Source of the DNA: Pinibacter soli
Lineage (GTDB): Bacteria; Bacteroidota; Bacteroidia; Chitinophagales; Chitinophagaceae
Reading direction: 5' to 3'
Assembly: GCF_029961145.1 (NCBI RefSeq)
Contig: NZ_JASBRG010000007.1
Coordinates: forward strand, 1,651,174 to 1,715,173
Length of the DNA: 64,000 nucleotides
The position numbers and the translations under genes were made by a program. Shown in pieces: positions 55,257 to 63,840 of this stretch (its first letter is position 1; the number at the start of each line of letters is the position of its first letter). The notes beneath the pieces are model-generated. The model was not told the DNA's origin. It searched no databases and worked only from the letters and a program-made list of their open reading frames with translations.

Positions 55257-55413
55257 GAAATTTGAAAATTTGAAAATGACGGGTGCGGCTGCGAAATAGA
55301 CACAGGCATGCATAATCGGCTAGTGCTAACAACCATCAACTAACAACTAACAACTTTTCCTACTCTCAACTCTTTCCCTCCATTTTCAACTTTCCACTTT
55401 CTATTTTCAATTA
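55257..55413. repeat. Weak inverted repeat touching the SET-gene stop
   Basis: Left words AAATTTGAAAATTTGAAAATG (about 55257-55278) and right words CATTTTCAACTTTCCAC plus TTTCTATTTTCAATT (55381-55413) are mirrored with mismatches. The right arm contains the TAA of the SET-domain gene. Confidence 0.75.
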
Positions 55414-55815
55414 AATAAATCCTTTACAATTCGGTGCGCCACATCTGCACTTCAACTTTCCATCGTGGTGGGTTTCTCCATAATTACAGGTGAGCTCCTC
55501 TCCTTTTTTGATTGGCTTTAAGGTGTAGAACTCTACTTTTCCATGCGCTACACGCATGTACGTGTTGGGACCGCAGGAGTGATTGATAAAATTCAATTCG
55601 TTTTTATTCACGCTGCCGTTTAGTGCTCGTCCATCGCCAAATTCAACACACGCGATACGCTTTTGCGAAGCCACGAGCAGCCGTGCTTTGCGAAGACTAA
55701 CAATCTCTCCGCCCATATTTCCGAGCTTCTTTTTAGCAGGAATATTTTGTAACGCAAATGTGCCGGTTCCATCAATCTTGCTTTTTTTCGATTCGAGTTT
55801 ATAAGTTAGAGACAT
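55411..55815 (-). CDS. Small SET-domain protein
   Basis: 134 residues forming a compact SET lysine-methyltransferase-like domain: KIDGTGTFALQNIPAKKKL (SAM loop region), NFINHSCGPNTYM (the NHS motif) and GEELTCNYGE (catalytic Tyr), then a post-SET Cys cluster KCRCGAPNCKGFI. All key elements are intact, so SAM-dependent methylation of a protein is plausible. SET proteins of this size occur in scattered bacteria; target unknown. No operon partner on the same strand within 100 bases. Confidence 0.88.
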   Translation of the reverse strand: MSLTYKLESKKSKIDGTGTFALQNIPAKKKLGNMGGEIVSLRKARLLVASQKRIACVEFGDGRALNGSVNKNELNFINHSCGPNTYMRVAHGKVEFYTLKPIKKGEELTCNYGETHHDGKLKCRCGAPNCKGFI

Positions 55816-55927
55816 GGTAGAATTAATGAGTTGCTACAAAGATGGAGAAAAAATGAGGCTTCAACAAGCTTAGCCTGACAGCGTAAACTGTGTGTTAGGC
55901 TAAGCTTGCTGAAGCCCTTGCAAAAAC

Positions 55928-56293
55928 TCAAATGTATCGTACGGTTGGGCAGGCTTTGCAGGCCATGTTTCCTTCCTGTGCGTACCAGCGGCATTCCGGT
56001 CTTATGCTACACGGAGGTAATTGTTCATTGTTTACTTTTTCTTCCATAGCTGTTAACACACGCTTTATAACACCACATTCAGCACCTGTCCATTGTTCGC
56101 ATCCACTCTTTACGCATTTATTTACAAAACGAAATTTCTGCTCGGCAACCTTTCCGGTGTTTGCAGCCTTTACAAAAACATCGTCAACCTCTATAGGCGT
56201 AGAAAGAATGTCTACAGAATTATCCTTTACTATACCAAGCAGCTTTGAGCCCTCGTATAAAGGTGCACTCGGGCAAAGGAATTTCTCTTTCAT
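55928..56293 (-). CDS. Cys-rich hypothetical, second of a coupled pair
   Basis: 121 residues, not recognised. Cys positions suggest metal or Fe-S binding: KFLCPS near the start, KCVKSGCEQW and ECGVIK centrally, and PPCSIRPECRWYAQEGNMACKACPTVRY at the end, described here as C-x5-C-x11-C-x2-C. No signal peptide. Its start codon overlaps the stop of the upstream gene by four bases (ATGA), so it is translationally coupled. Confidence 0.72.
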   Translation of the reverse strand: MKEKFLCPSAPLYEGSKLLGIVKDNSVDILSTPIEVDDVFVKAANTGKVAEQKFRFVNKCVKSGCEQWTGAECGVIKRVLTAMEEKVNNEQLPPCSIRPECRWYAQEGNMACKACPTVRYI

Positions 56294-56613
56294 CCTATTG
56301 AGTTTCGTTGTGCAATACTAATCGGACCTGTGGTGTTAGCAAGACCGTGTTGATTTTCAATTTGAGAAAGGGCGCCTTTTAGTTCATTGCTCATTAGCTG
56401 CAATATTCTGCCGCCATTGATCAACCATTTCTGGAAAATAAATCCGCCGCCGACAGCTGTTGGTGCTTCCGTTTTTGCATTAGCGCTGGCAAGATCCAGT
56501 TCACCGAGTTTGTGCATAAAAGCCTGGTTCAGCGCTTTGCTTATTTCAGCCTGATACTTGTCAGGAATGTCCAGCCCTTCTACTTCGATCGTGAATTTTA
56601 ATGATTTTGACAT
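56290..56613 (-). CDS. Small hypothetical, first of the Cys-rich pair
   Basis: 107 residues. A beta-strand-like start (KSLKFTIEVEGLDIPD) precedes a helical segment (YQAEISKALNQAFMHKLGELDL), a Gly/Ala-rich linker (VGGGFIFQKWLINGG) and a second helix. No Cys, no signal peptide, no known motif. Coupled by a 4-base overlap to the Cys-rich partner, with which it probably acts. Confidence 0.65.
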   Translation of the reverse strand: MSKSLKFTIEVEGLDIPDKYQAEISKALNQAFMHKLGELDLASANAKTEAPTAVGGGFIFQKWLINGGRILQLMSNELKGALSQIENQHGLANTTGPISIAQRNSIG

Positions 56614-56842
56614 AATGATTAAGGTTTAAATGGCGCCTACTCTTTTAGCGGATTTTCGGCAAGCTTCCGTAATTGAAATAGACGTTATTTAAAGAACGCT
56701 GGCAAACAATTGAGGAAATCTTTGTGCGAATAAAAATTCATCACTATTTTTCAGGCAGCTTACTGCTTATGTGTCCATTCATCCGAGATAATTCCAACTA
56801 GAAAATTCATCTTTCCATTTATTTATTGTTGAACCCGCAATC

Positions 56843-58327
56843 ATGAAAAAAATATTTTTTTCTTCGGCTTTCATATTATCGTCGTTTGCCAAATTACACG
56901 CACAGAGTGGCTGTACGGATGTAGCTGCTAACAACTATAATGCTACTGCAAAAACAAATGACGGCTCCTGCAAATACAACGACATCATGTTGACCCCTAA
57001 GGTAAAATATACAATGGACAATAGCTTGAGGGAAACATCAGGTTTGTTGTATTGGGATGGCAAAGTGTGGACATTCAATGACAGCGGCGGATTACCAGAG
57101 ATATATGCTATCGATTCTGCTACGGGCAACATCACTAAAATAGTCACCATTTCCAACGCTACGAATATCGACTGGGAAGAGATCACACAGGATGACCAAT
57201 ACATTTACATCGGCGATTTTGGTAACAATGCGAGCGGCAATCGCAAAAACCTGCGCATCTATAAAATTGCAAAGGCTGATGTACAATCATCTACAAGTGT
57301 GCATGCACAAGCAATCAATTTCTCCTACAGCGATCAAACAGATTTTACTGCAACAGCAAGCAATCAAACCAACTACGATTGCGAAGCTTTCGTGGCATAC
57401 AATGACAGCTTGTTTTTATTTAGCAAAGACTGGGTCGATTTTCACTCAAGGCTATATTCTTTGCCAAAAACGCCCGGCACTTATACGGCTAATTTAAAAG
57501 CAGACATTTTGGTCGACGGTCTAATCACGGGAGCCACCATTTTGCCCTCGCAAAAAACAATTGTGTTAACCGGCTACTCCACTGTGTTGGCGCCATTTTT
57601 ATATTTGTTGTATGACTTCTCCAACAACGACTTCTTTGGAGCCAATAAAAGGAAGGTTCAATTGAATTCAGCCTTTACGCAAATGGAAGGCATTGCCGCA
57701 ATTAGCAGCACTGCCTTTTTTGTGAGCAATGAATTTTTCCAACGTTCTATTATCACCACACCGGCGAGATTACAATCAGTTAATCTTTCTTCTTTGCTTA
57801 CCACTTATTACACAGCACTTCCATACGAGCTGCAATCTTTCCAGGCCACAGTCAATGACAGCGATGTAACCTTGCGCTGGCAACTGAACAGTACCAACGA
57901 TATTACAGATATTACGGTTCAACGCAAAAGAAGCACGGAAGCTAACTTTAGTGATTTGCAACCAATAGGAGTGAATGAAATAACGTTCATAGATAAAGGC
58001 GCCTTGCAAGACAATAGCACGATTCAATACAGGTTAAAATTTACTGATAAAACCCAACAAGTTCATTACAGCAAAATTGTTGCGGTGTCAAAAAACAAAG
58101 GCAATTCAGTCACCATAACAGCATCCTACAACAAGCTTAAAGTTATTTCCGATAATAACATTTCCGGCACAATGGATATCGTTAGTACAAACGGGAGTCT
58201 TGTAAACAGATCAACTATATCTGGAACTAATCCTACTATAGACATTTCCAATTTGCCCGCAGGTGTTTATGTGGCAAGGCTTTCCATGAATGCTTATAGC
58301 CAGTCGGCAAAATTTTTTAAGCAATAA
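56843..58327 (+). CDS. Type IX-secreted protein with a C-terminal sorting domain
   Basis: 494 residues. Signal peptide about 1-20 (ending LHAQ). It begins with GCTDVAANNYNATAKTNDGSC, a short Cys-pair module common in Bacteroidota cargo. The middle (about 60-330) looks like a beta-propeller or esterase-like sheet: LLYWDGKVWTFNDSGG, YIYIGDFGNNASGNRKNL. The last ~75 residues (ISGTMDIVSTNGSLVNRS ... LPAGVYVARLSMNAYSQSAKFFK) form a type A Por/T9SS tail that directs it to the cell surface. Enzymatic role unknown. Confidence 0.9.
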   Translation: MKKIFFSSAFILSSFAKLHAQSGCTDVAANNYNATAKTNDGSCKYNDIMLTPKVKYTMDNSLRETSGLLYWDGKVWTFNDSGGLPEIYAIDSATGNITKIVTISNATNIDWEEITQDDQYIYIGDFGNNASGNRKNLRIYKIAKADVQSSTSVHAQAINFSYSDQTDFTATASNQTNYDCEAFVAYNDSLFLFSKDWVDFHSRLYSLPKTPGTYTANLKADILVDGLITGATILPSQKTIVLTGYSTVLAPFLYLLYDFSNNDFFGANKRKVQLNSAFTQMEGIAAISSTAFFVSNEFFQRSIITTPARLQSVNLSSLLTTYYTALPYELQSFQATVNDSDVTLRWQLNSTNDITDITVQRKRSTEANFSDLQPIGVNEITFIDKGALQDNSTIQYRLKFTDKTQQVHYSKIVAVSKNKGNSVTITASYNKLKVISDNNISGTMDIVSTNGSLVNRSTISGTNPTIDISNLPAGVYVARLSMNAYSQSAKFFKQ

Positions 58328-58330
58328 AAA

Positions 58331-58355
58331 AAGTCCTGAAAAATTTTCAGGGCTT
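58331..58355. terminator. Terminator between convergent genes
   Basis: AAGTCCTGAA / TTCAGGGCTT stem with a five-base loop, directly after the T9SS cargo gene and before the stop of the opposing gene. Confidence 0.7.
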
Positions 58356-58363
58356 TGCTGACC

Positions 58364-58804
58364 TCACCGCGCCCGGTCATACAACACTTGCACCCACTGA
58401 ATGCTATCGGGATACTGCATTTTATAACGTTCGAAATCCCATCTGAATACCAAAATGTCACATTCTTCAGGTTTTTCTCTGTTATATATCACAGGAAAAT
58501 ATTGACCTTGTATTTGAGCCCATACTTTGCTTACCGCCCCGCTTCCTATACCGCCAGCATGTAATGTGTCATTCACGTAAAACTTAAAAATTGCAGATCT
58601 TGATCCTTTGGAATTCTCAAACCTTGTAAAATATCCTGTTGAATAAGCAGCATGCTCTATTATTCGATTATAGATTTTTCTATTATTCCATAAAGCGTAG
58701 AAGTAAAGAGAACTCGCAAATAATAAAAAAAACACTCCAGCTATTATCTTATTCCATCGCTCATTTTTCAAAAGCTCATTTGCCTTATTCACGTCTATTT
58801 TCAT
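58364..58804 (-). CDS. Single-helix membrane protein, hypothetical
   Basis: 146 residues with one membrane helix (about 19-38, GVFFLLFASSLYFYALW) and a mostly beta-strand soluble part (YFTRFENSKGSRSAIFKFYV, WAQIQGQYFPVIYN). No motif recognised. Orientation matches the RDD gene upstream with a gap of 53 bases, so it may be the second gene of that transcript. Confidence 0.65.
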   Translation of the reverse strand: MKIDVNKANELLKNERWNKIIAGVFFLLFASSLYFYALWNNRKIYNRIIEHAAYSTGYFTRFENSKGSRSAIFKFYVNDTLHAGGIGSGAVSKVWAQIQGQYFPVIYNREKPEECDILVFRWDFERYKMQYPDSIQWVQVLYDRAR

Positions 58805-58857
58805 ACCTTACTTTTTACTGCTTCCATTGAGAACTAAGTCATGCCTTCAAACGAATA

Positions 58858-59592
58858 TTAATTCTGATTCGACAAATAATTATAATCCTTCAAAATCGTT
58901 TCCAAAAATGCTACGTCATCTTCGTACTCCTGGATGTTAAGCACTTCGCGGATCTTCGCGGTTGTCCTATACAAAAGCGCTGTATTGTTTTGCTTAACCG
59001 CCGCATCAAGCACCCCTTTTACGAGGTTCATATCTCGGTCGCTGAGGCGCAACACATTGGTATATTTTGGTTTGTAATCGTTTTCCAGTTCAAAGAAAAC
59101 GGTTTCATTTAAATCCGAGGAAAGCTTGGTGTCAATCACCATCGTGCCGGCTGCCAGATCTCCAAGGCGCTGGTTCCTTTTGGTGGACATGTAAGTGATC
59201 AAGCCCGGCAACACAAACGTAATATCCACAAATCTCAGTAGCCAGCGCAGCACCAATTGATGAAAAGCTGCCCTCCCCCCGTTATCACTGATCACCCTGA
59301 TCTGGCAAATCTTTTTGCCAAGGCTCTGGCCGTTCATTAAGCTTTCACACACAAGGTGATACAATAAAGCAGGCACGTAAAAAATCATTTTTAAGCCTGA
59401 CAGATTGTATAATAAAGGCAAATTCTCAGACGTTGAATCTGTATCAAGAGAATCGATAATGCGTGATGTTATATAGGTGTAGGCAAATAGGATTATCCAA
59501 TCGATTATCAGTGCAAAAAAACGCTTGTGAAAAGGGGCTGATTCAAATTCCAGTTCTATATTCAAACTAGTCTGAACTGTAATTTTTTCCAT
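58858..59592 (-). CDS. RDD-family membrane protein
   Basis: 244 residues with the RDD signature at RFFALIIDWIILFAYTYITSR and a second helix group (LKMIFYVPALLYHLVCE, WLLRFVDITFVLPGLITYM). The QSLGKKICQIRV stretch after helix 2 is typical. About the last 80 residues are soluble and helical. RDD proteins are linked with ion or small-solute transport in other bacteria. Divergent from the spoIIM gene and part of the same conserved block. Confidence 0.85.
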   Translation of the reverse strand: MEKITVQTSLNIELEFESAPFHKRFFALIIDWIILFAYTYITSRIIDSLDTDSTSENLPLLYNLSGLKMIFYVPALLYHLVCESLMNGQSLGKKICQIRVISDNGGRAAFHQLVLRWLLRFVDITFVLPGLITYMSTKRNQRLGDLAAGTMVIDTKLSSDLNETVFFELENDYKPKYTNVLRLSDRDMNLVKGVLDAAVKQNNTALLYRTTAKIREVLNIQEYEDDVAFLETILKDYNYLSNQN

Positions 59593-59605
59593 ATGGATTA
59601 AAAGA

Positions 59606-59636
59606 TTTGTTAGATTGTAAAGTAATTCTATTTTCG
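59606..59636 (+). promoter_or_regulatory. Candidate Bacteroidota promoter of the spoIIM unit
   Basis: TTTG at 59606-59609, a 19-base spacer and TATTTTCG at 59629-59636. This fits the Bacteroidota pattern TTTG-N19-TAnnTTTG with one mismatch. It would start transcription about 15 bases ahead of the TTG start codon. Confidence 0.4.
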
Positions 59637-59654
59637 AAGATAAAACAACCCTAA

Positions 59655-60620
59655 TTGAGAGAAGCGCAATTCATAAAAAAAAATAGAGACCGCTGGCTCC
59701 AAATGCAATATTTACCCGGCGACCAGCCAGATGAAATGGCTAACGAATTCATTCAGTTAGTTGAAGATCTGGGATACAGCAAAACATTTTATCCTACCAG
59801 TCGCGTTACGAAATATCTTAACACAGAAGCAGGTAAAAGATACCTCGGTATTTATCAAAATCAGAAACAATCGAAGTCTCGCTTAGTCAATTTTTTCAAG
59901 TATACACTCCCTCTTACTATAGGGAAACACTTAGGTTTAATATTGATTAGTTTTTGTTTGTTTGTAATATTCGTCGCCATTGGATTTTTCTCTGCAAAAA
60001 CAGATGAAAGCTTTGTGCGAATGGTGATGGGCGATGGCTATGTGAACATGACTGAAAAAAATATCCAGGACGGACACCCATTTGGTGTATACGGTGAAGG
60101 AAATGAATTCCTAAGCTTCTGTTACATTTTCGTGAACAACGTGGTGGTATCCCTGAAAGAATTTGCCGGAGGCATTTTATTTGGTATTCCAACTGTATTG
60201 ATGTTAATGTATAACTCCGTAATGGTAGGCGCTTTTGAATACATGTTCTATAGCAAAGGTTTGATCAACGATAGTTTGCTTACCATTTTAATTCACGGCA
60301 CCATTGAGCTTTCTACTTTTGTAATAGCAGCAGCATCGGGATTGATATTGGCCAAGAGCTGGATTTTTCCTGGTACTAAAAGCAGACTGGCAGCACTAAA
60401 ACAAGGTGCTAAAGAAGGTGTGATGATTGCACTATCAAATGTTCCCATGTTGTTTATCGCAGCAATATTTGAAGGCTTCGTCACCCGCCATGCAGATATG
60501 CCGATTGTGCTGAAACTATTTATAATAGCCATCTCCCTGTGTTTGGTAATTGGTTATTTTGTTATTTATCCGCTTAAGCTTATGAAACGAGTTAAGCAGG
60601 AAAGCCTTGCAAAATCATGA
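59655..60620 (+). CDS. SpoIIM-like membrane protein (stage II sporulation protein M family)
   Basis: 321 residues with five or six membrane helices. The likely start is TTG 59655 because MREAQFIKKNRDRW is the conserved opening of this family in Bacteroidota; the first in-frame ATG is at 59703, after this segment. NNVVVSLKEFAGGILFGIPTVLMLMYNSVMVG and HGTIELSTFVIAAASGLILA are the family core. Despite the name no sporulation is implied; the family is linked to membrane remodelling. First in an overlapping unit with DUF4129, DUF4350 and MoxR genes. Confidence 0.9.
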   Translation: MREAQFIKKNRDRWLQMQYLPGDQPDEMANEFIQLVEDLGYSKTFYPTSRVTKYLNTEAGKRYLGIYQNQKQSKSRLVNFFKYTLPLTIGKHLGLILISFCLFVIFVAIGFFSAKTDESFVRMVMGDGYVNMTEKNIQDGHPFGVYGEGNEFLSFCYIFVNNVVVSLKEFAGGILFGIPTVLMLMYNSVMVGAFEYMFYSKGLINDSLLTILIHGTIELSTFVIAAASGLILAKSWIFPGTKSRLAALKQGAKEGVMIALSNVPMLFIAAIFEGFVTRHADMPIVLKLFIIAISLCLVIGYFVIYPLKLMKRVKQESLAKS

Positions 60621-61540
60621 AGAAAAGATTCTATTATCCACCATATCCTTTAATTGTTTTACTGGCGTTCCTTTTCGTGTGCGGTAGCCGACACGTTTAT
60701 GCACAGCATATTGATGTGGATTCCCTGAAGAGAGCCGCAATGGAACAGATTAAGAATGAACAAAATGACGAAACCGGGCGAAAACACATTTACGATTCCT
60801 CCGAAAGATTTTTCAATGCGAAGTTCTATCCGGAACAACCTTTTACCGTCCAAAAATTTTCTGCAAAAACGCTATCGCCTTCTTTGATTGATTCTTTAAA
60901 AAAAGAAAAAGATTTTTGGTATGCGACTGCGGTAGAAAAATTCAAAGCGAAACAAAAAGCATATCTGCTCTTTGCAGATTCTATCAAAAGAGTAAATGCG
61001 GATAAACCGGAGCCTGCATCCAAACCAGATGAGAACTTTGAAGATGATTCGCCAAGAACAATAAACTTAGGCCCCTGGTTTCAATACGTTTTGTTAGGCG
61101 TGGCGATACTCATTTTCCTGGGAGCGCTTTTCTATTTCCTATCTTCAAACAAGGTTGGATTTTTTGCGCCTTCCAATAAAAATATTGATGAGCAACCGGA
61201 AGAAACTGATCTCGGAGAAAACATATTCATTCTTCCCTACCAGGATCTGTTGAACAAAGCAATCAAAGATAAAAACTACAGACTGGCAACACGCATTCTG
61301 TATTTGCAAACACTGAAATTGCTGTCTGAAAATGGCATCATTAAATTCAAGCCGGATTCTACAAACATTCACTACTTAATGCAGCTGAATAAGACTTCTT
61401 ATTACGACGACTTCTTTAAAGTTACAAGGCACTATGAATATGTGTGGTATGGAAAGTTTGATGTAACGCCGGAGATGTATGAAAAAATAAGCCGGGATTT
61501 TTCCGTTATGCAAAAGAAAATAATTCCATCCTATGAATAA
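60617..61540 (+). CDS. DUF4129-like membrane protein
   Basis: 307 residues, overlapping the spoIIM stop by four bases. Signal or anchor at about 10-28, periplasmic acidic/helical region (about 30-145), one membrane helix (WFQYVLLGVAILIFLGALFYF, about 155-176), then a cytosolic domain ending in YRLATRILYLQTLKLLSENGIIKF and SYYDDFFKVTRHYEYVWYGKFDVT, as in DUF4129. Its 3' end overlaps the next gene by eight bases. Confidence 0.82.
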   Translation: MKKRFYYPPYPLIVLLAFLFVCGSRHVYAQHIDVDSLKRAAMEQIKNEQNDETGRKHIYDSSERFFNAKFYPEQPFTVQKFSAKTLSPSLIDSLKKEKDFWYATAVEKFKAKQKAYLLFADSIKRVNADKPEPASKPDENFEDDSPRTINLGPWFQYVLLGVAILIFLGALFYFLSSNKVGFFAPSNKNIDEQPEETDLGENIFILPYQDLLNKAIKDKNYRLATRILYLQTLKLLSENGIIKFKPDSTNIHYLMQLNKTSYYDDFFKVTRHYEYVWYGKFDVTPEMYEKISRDFSVMQKKIIPSYE

Positions 61541-62759
61541 GATATTGCCGTTTGTAATAGTGGGCGTGGTAATTATTTTGGCGCTGCTGTTTATTCCGAC
61601 AAAAAGGGGTAAACAATTCGATTCCAGGTTTACGCTGAACCCTAAAGATAAAATTCCTTACGGAACCAATGTTTCCTATTCATTATTATCGAAACTGTTT
61701 CCATCAGCAAAAGTAACGGTGAACCGCAATCAACCGGGCGCATGGAAAAACCTCAATGTAGATACCGGCAAACAGGTGCTGATAATTGTAGCGTTCGACT
61801 TCGATCCTACGGAAGAAGAGATGGACAATATTCTCAGCTTTGCACAAAAAGGAAACTATGTTTTTATTAGTGCCGTCATGTACAACTCAATGGCCACAGA
61901 TGTTTTCAAAATAAGGCAGGCTTATAACAGCGGGTATGATCTCAAGAATAAAATAAACGACATCATAAGGCCCGACTCATTCATGGTAACGCTTGACACA
62001 GGTGCGTTTCACACGCCTGTTGCGTACACATGCCCCGGCTCTTCATACGACAATAGTTTTTTGGACTACGATTCTACAATTACTTATCCGTTAGGTTATT
62101 CAGACAATGGCAATCCGAATTTACTTGCCATGAATAGCATAAAAGGTACGCTGTTCCTTCATTCTGCACCGCTCACCTTGACAAACTTTTTTCTTTTGTA
62201 CAACAATAATCACAAATACCTCGAGCGACTGGCAGCAATGGTTCCTGTAAAACCTACGCATGTTGTGTGGGATGAATACTATTTGTTTTCTGCTGACAGG
62301 CCGAAAAAAGAAAATGAAGGCAAAGGTATTTTATCTGTGATCCTCAACTATCCTAACTTTCAATGGGCATTTTGGTTAACCCTCGCAGTGCTTGTTGTTT
62401 ACCTGTTTACCGAAAGCAGCCGCAAGCAAAGACAGATACCAGAATACAGCAAACCGAAAAATGAGCACATGGAGTTCATTTCCACGGTTGGAAAATTGTA
62501 TTTTGAAAAAGGCGACCACCTCAATCTTGCATCGAAAATGAGCCAGTTTTTCCTGGAGCATGTTCGTACAAAATATAAACTAAACACGAGCCACATTAAT
62601 GATGACTTTGCAAAAGCATTGTCAGTAAAAACTGGTGTGCCGCAGGAAGAAGCCAGTGTGCTTACCGGATACGTTCAGCAAACACAAATCGGCTCTATTA
62701 CTGTTGATGACCTGAAACACTTTTATAACCATTTAGAAAATTTCTACAAAAAAGCCTGA
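61533..62759 (+). CDS. DUF4350-like membrane protein
   Basis: 408 residues, one helix at the N-terminus (about 5-23) and one near 275-292 (WAFWLTLAVLVVYLFTE). Between them lies a ThuA/GATase-like periplasmic domain with LIIVAFDFDPTEEEMDNILSFAQKGNYVFISA, the usual DUF4350 feature. The C-terminal part is cytosolic and helical. Membrane partner of the MoxR ATPase by context. Confidence 0.85.
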   Translation: MNKILPFVIVGVVIILALLFIPTKRGKQFDSRFTLNPKDKIPYGTNVSYSLLSKLFPSAKVTVNRNQPGAWKNLNVDTGKQVLIIVAFDFDPTEEEMDNILSFAQKGNYVFISAVMYNSMATDVFKIRQAYNSGYDLKNKINDIIRPDSFMVTLDTGAFHTPVAYTCPGSSYDNSFLDYDSTITYPLGYSDNGNPNLLAMNSIKGTLFLHSAPLTLTNFFLLYNNNHKYLERLAAMVPVKPTHVVWDEYYLFSADRPKKENEGKGILSVILNYPNFQWAFWLTLAVLVVYLFTESSRKQRQIPEYSKPKNEHMEFISTVGKLYFEKGDHLNLASKMSQFFLEHVRTKYKLNTSHINDDFAKALSVKTGVPQEEASVLTGYVQQTQIGSITVDDLKHFYNHLENFYKKA

Positions 62760-62760
62760 T

Positions 62761-63738
62761 ATGGAAGAAACCTTATTTGAACAAAGAATAAATGTAAGCG
62801 AACTGAATGCTGCCGTCGCGAACCTTCAGGCAGAGATCAGGAAGATCATTGTTGGCCAGGACGAAATGGTTCAACTCATCATTACCGCTATCCTCGCAGA
62901 CGGACATGTGCTGATCGAAGGTGTGCCGGGTGTAGCAAAAACACTTGCCGCGAAACTTGTTGCGAAAAGCCTGCAAACAGGTTTCAGCCGCATTCAGTTT
63001 ACCCCAGATCTGATGCCGAGCGATGTGTTGGGAACGAGTATTTATAATCCCGGTAATACAAGCTTTGAGTTTAAACGCGGTCCTATTTTCAGCAACATTA
63101 TTTTGATTGATGAGATCAACCGTGCCCCGGCAAAAACACAAGCTGCTTTGTTTGAAGTAATGGAAGAAAAGCAGGTTACCATCGATGGCATCACGCACAA
63201 AATGGAAATGCCTTTTATGGTACTCGCCACGCAAAACCCGATAGAACAGGAAGGTACATACAGACTACCCGAAGCACAACTTGACCGTTTTCTGTTTAAA
63301 ATAGTTGTTCCTTATCCAACGGAAGCAGAAGAATTAACTATCCTTCAGCGTTTCGGCTCGATGGACAATGATACAAAAACAGATGCAGTGAATGCTGTAA
63401 TCTCAACATCTGAAATATTGCATTTGCGCCAGCTTGTAAGAAATGTAGTAGCAGAAGAAAAGCTGTTAAACTTCATTGCAAAAATCATTGTGGCGACGAG
63501 AAACGATAAAGCAATTTACTTAGGCGCCTCACCACGTGCATCTTTGTCGCTGCTGCAAGCAGCTAAAGCAACTGCAGCCATTTCCGGCAGAGACTTCATT
63601 ACACCCGATGATATCATTTACGCCGCCGTTCCGGTGCTTCGTCACAGAATCATTTTAACACCGGAAAAAGAAATGGAAGGCGTGAGCGAAGATGATGTGA
63701 TTTTGAAGATTGTGCATGGGATTGAGGTTCCGAGATAA
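62761..63738 (+). CDS. MoxR-family AAA+ ATPase
   Basis: 325 residues. Walker A EGVPGVAKTLAAKL, Walker B IILIDEINRAPAKTQAALFEVMEE, sensor 1 VLATQNPIEQEGTYRLPEAQLDRF and sensor 2 ASPRASLSLLQAAKA are complete. MoxR proteins act as chaperone-like ATPases for partner VWA/DUF58 proteins, matching the next gene. It starts two bases after the DUF4350 gene. Confidence 0.96.
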   Translation: MEETLFEQRINVSELNAAVANLQAEIRKIIVGQDEMVQLIITAILADGHVLIEGVPGVAKTLAAKLVAKSLQTGFSRIQFTPDLMPSDVLGTSIYNPGNTSFEFKRGPIFSNIILIDEINRAPAKTQAALFEVMEEKQVTIDGITHKMEMPFMVLATQNPIEQEGTYRLPEAQLDRFLFKIVVPYPTEAEELTILQRFGSMDNDTKTDAVNAVISTSEILHLRQLVRNVVAEEKLLNFIAKIIVATRNDKAIYLGASPRASLSLLQAAKATAAISGRDFITPDDIIYAAVPVLRHRIILTPEKEMEGVSEDDVILKIVHGIEVPR

Positions 63739-63754
63739 TGTGCAACGCTGAACG

Positions 63755-63827
63755 CAAAACGCTCAATGCTTAACGCAGGTTGAGCGCATGGAAACATGCG
63801 TTAAGTGTTATGCATTAAGCTTTAAGC
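63755..63827. repeat. Imperfect inverted repeat of AACGC words
   Basis: AAAACGCTCAATGCTTAACGC (63756-63776) is mirrored by GCGTTAAGTGTTATGCATTAAGC (described, 63798-63820), with an inner CGCATG / CATGCG pair. It fills the gap between the MoxR gene and the next start codon. Confidence 0.75.
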
Positions 63828-63840
63828 CTAATAAAAACCA

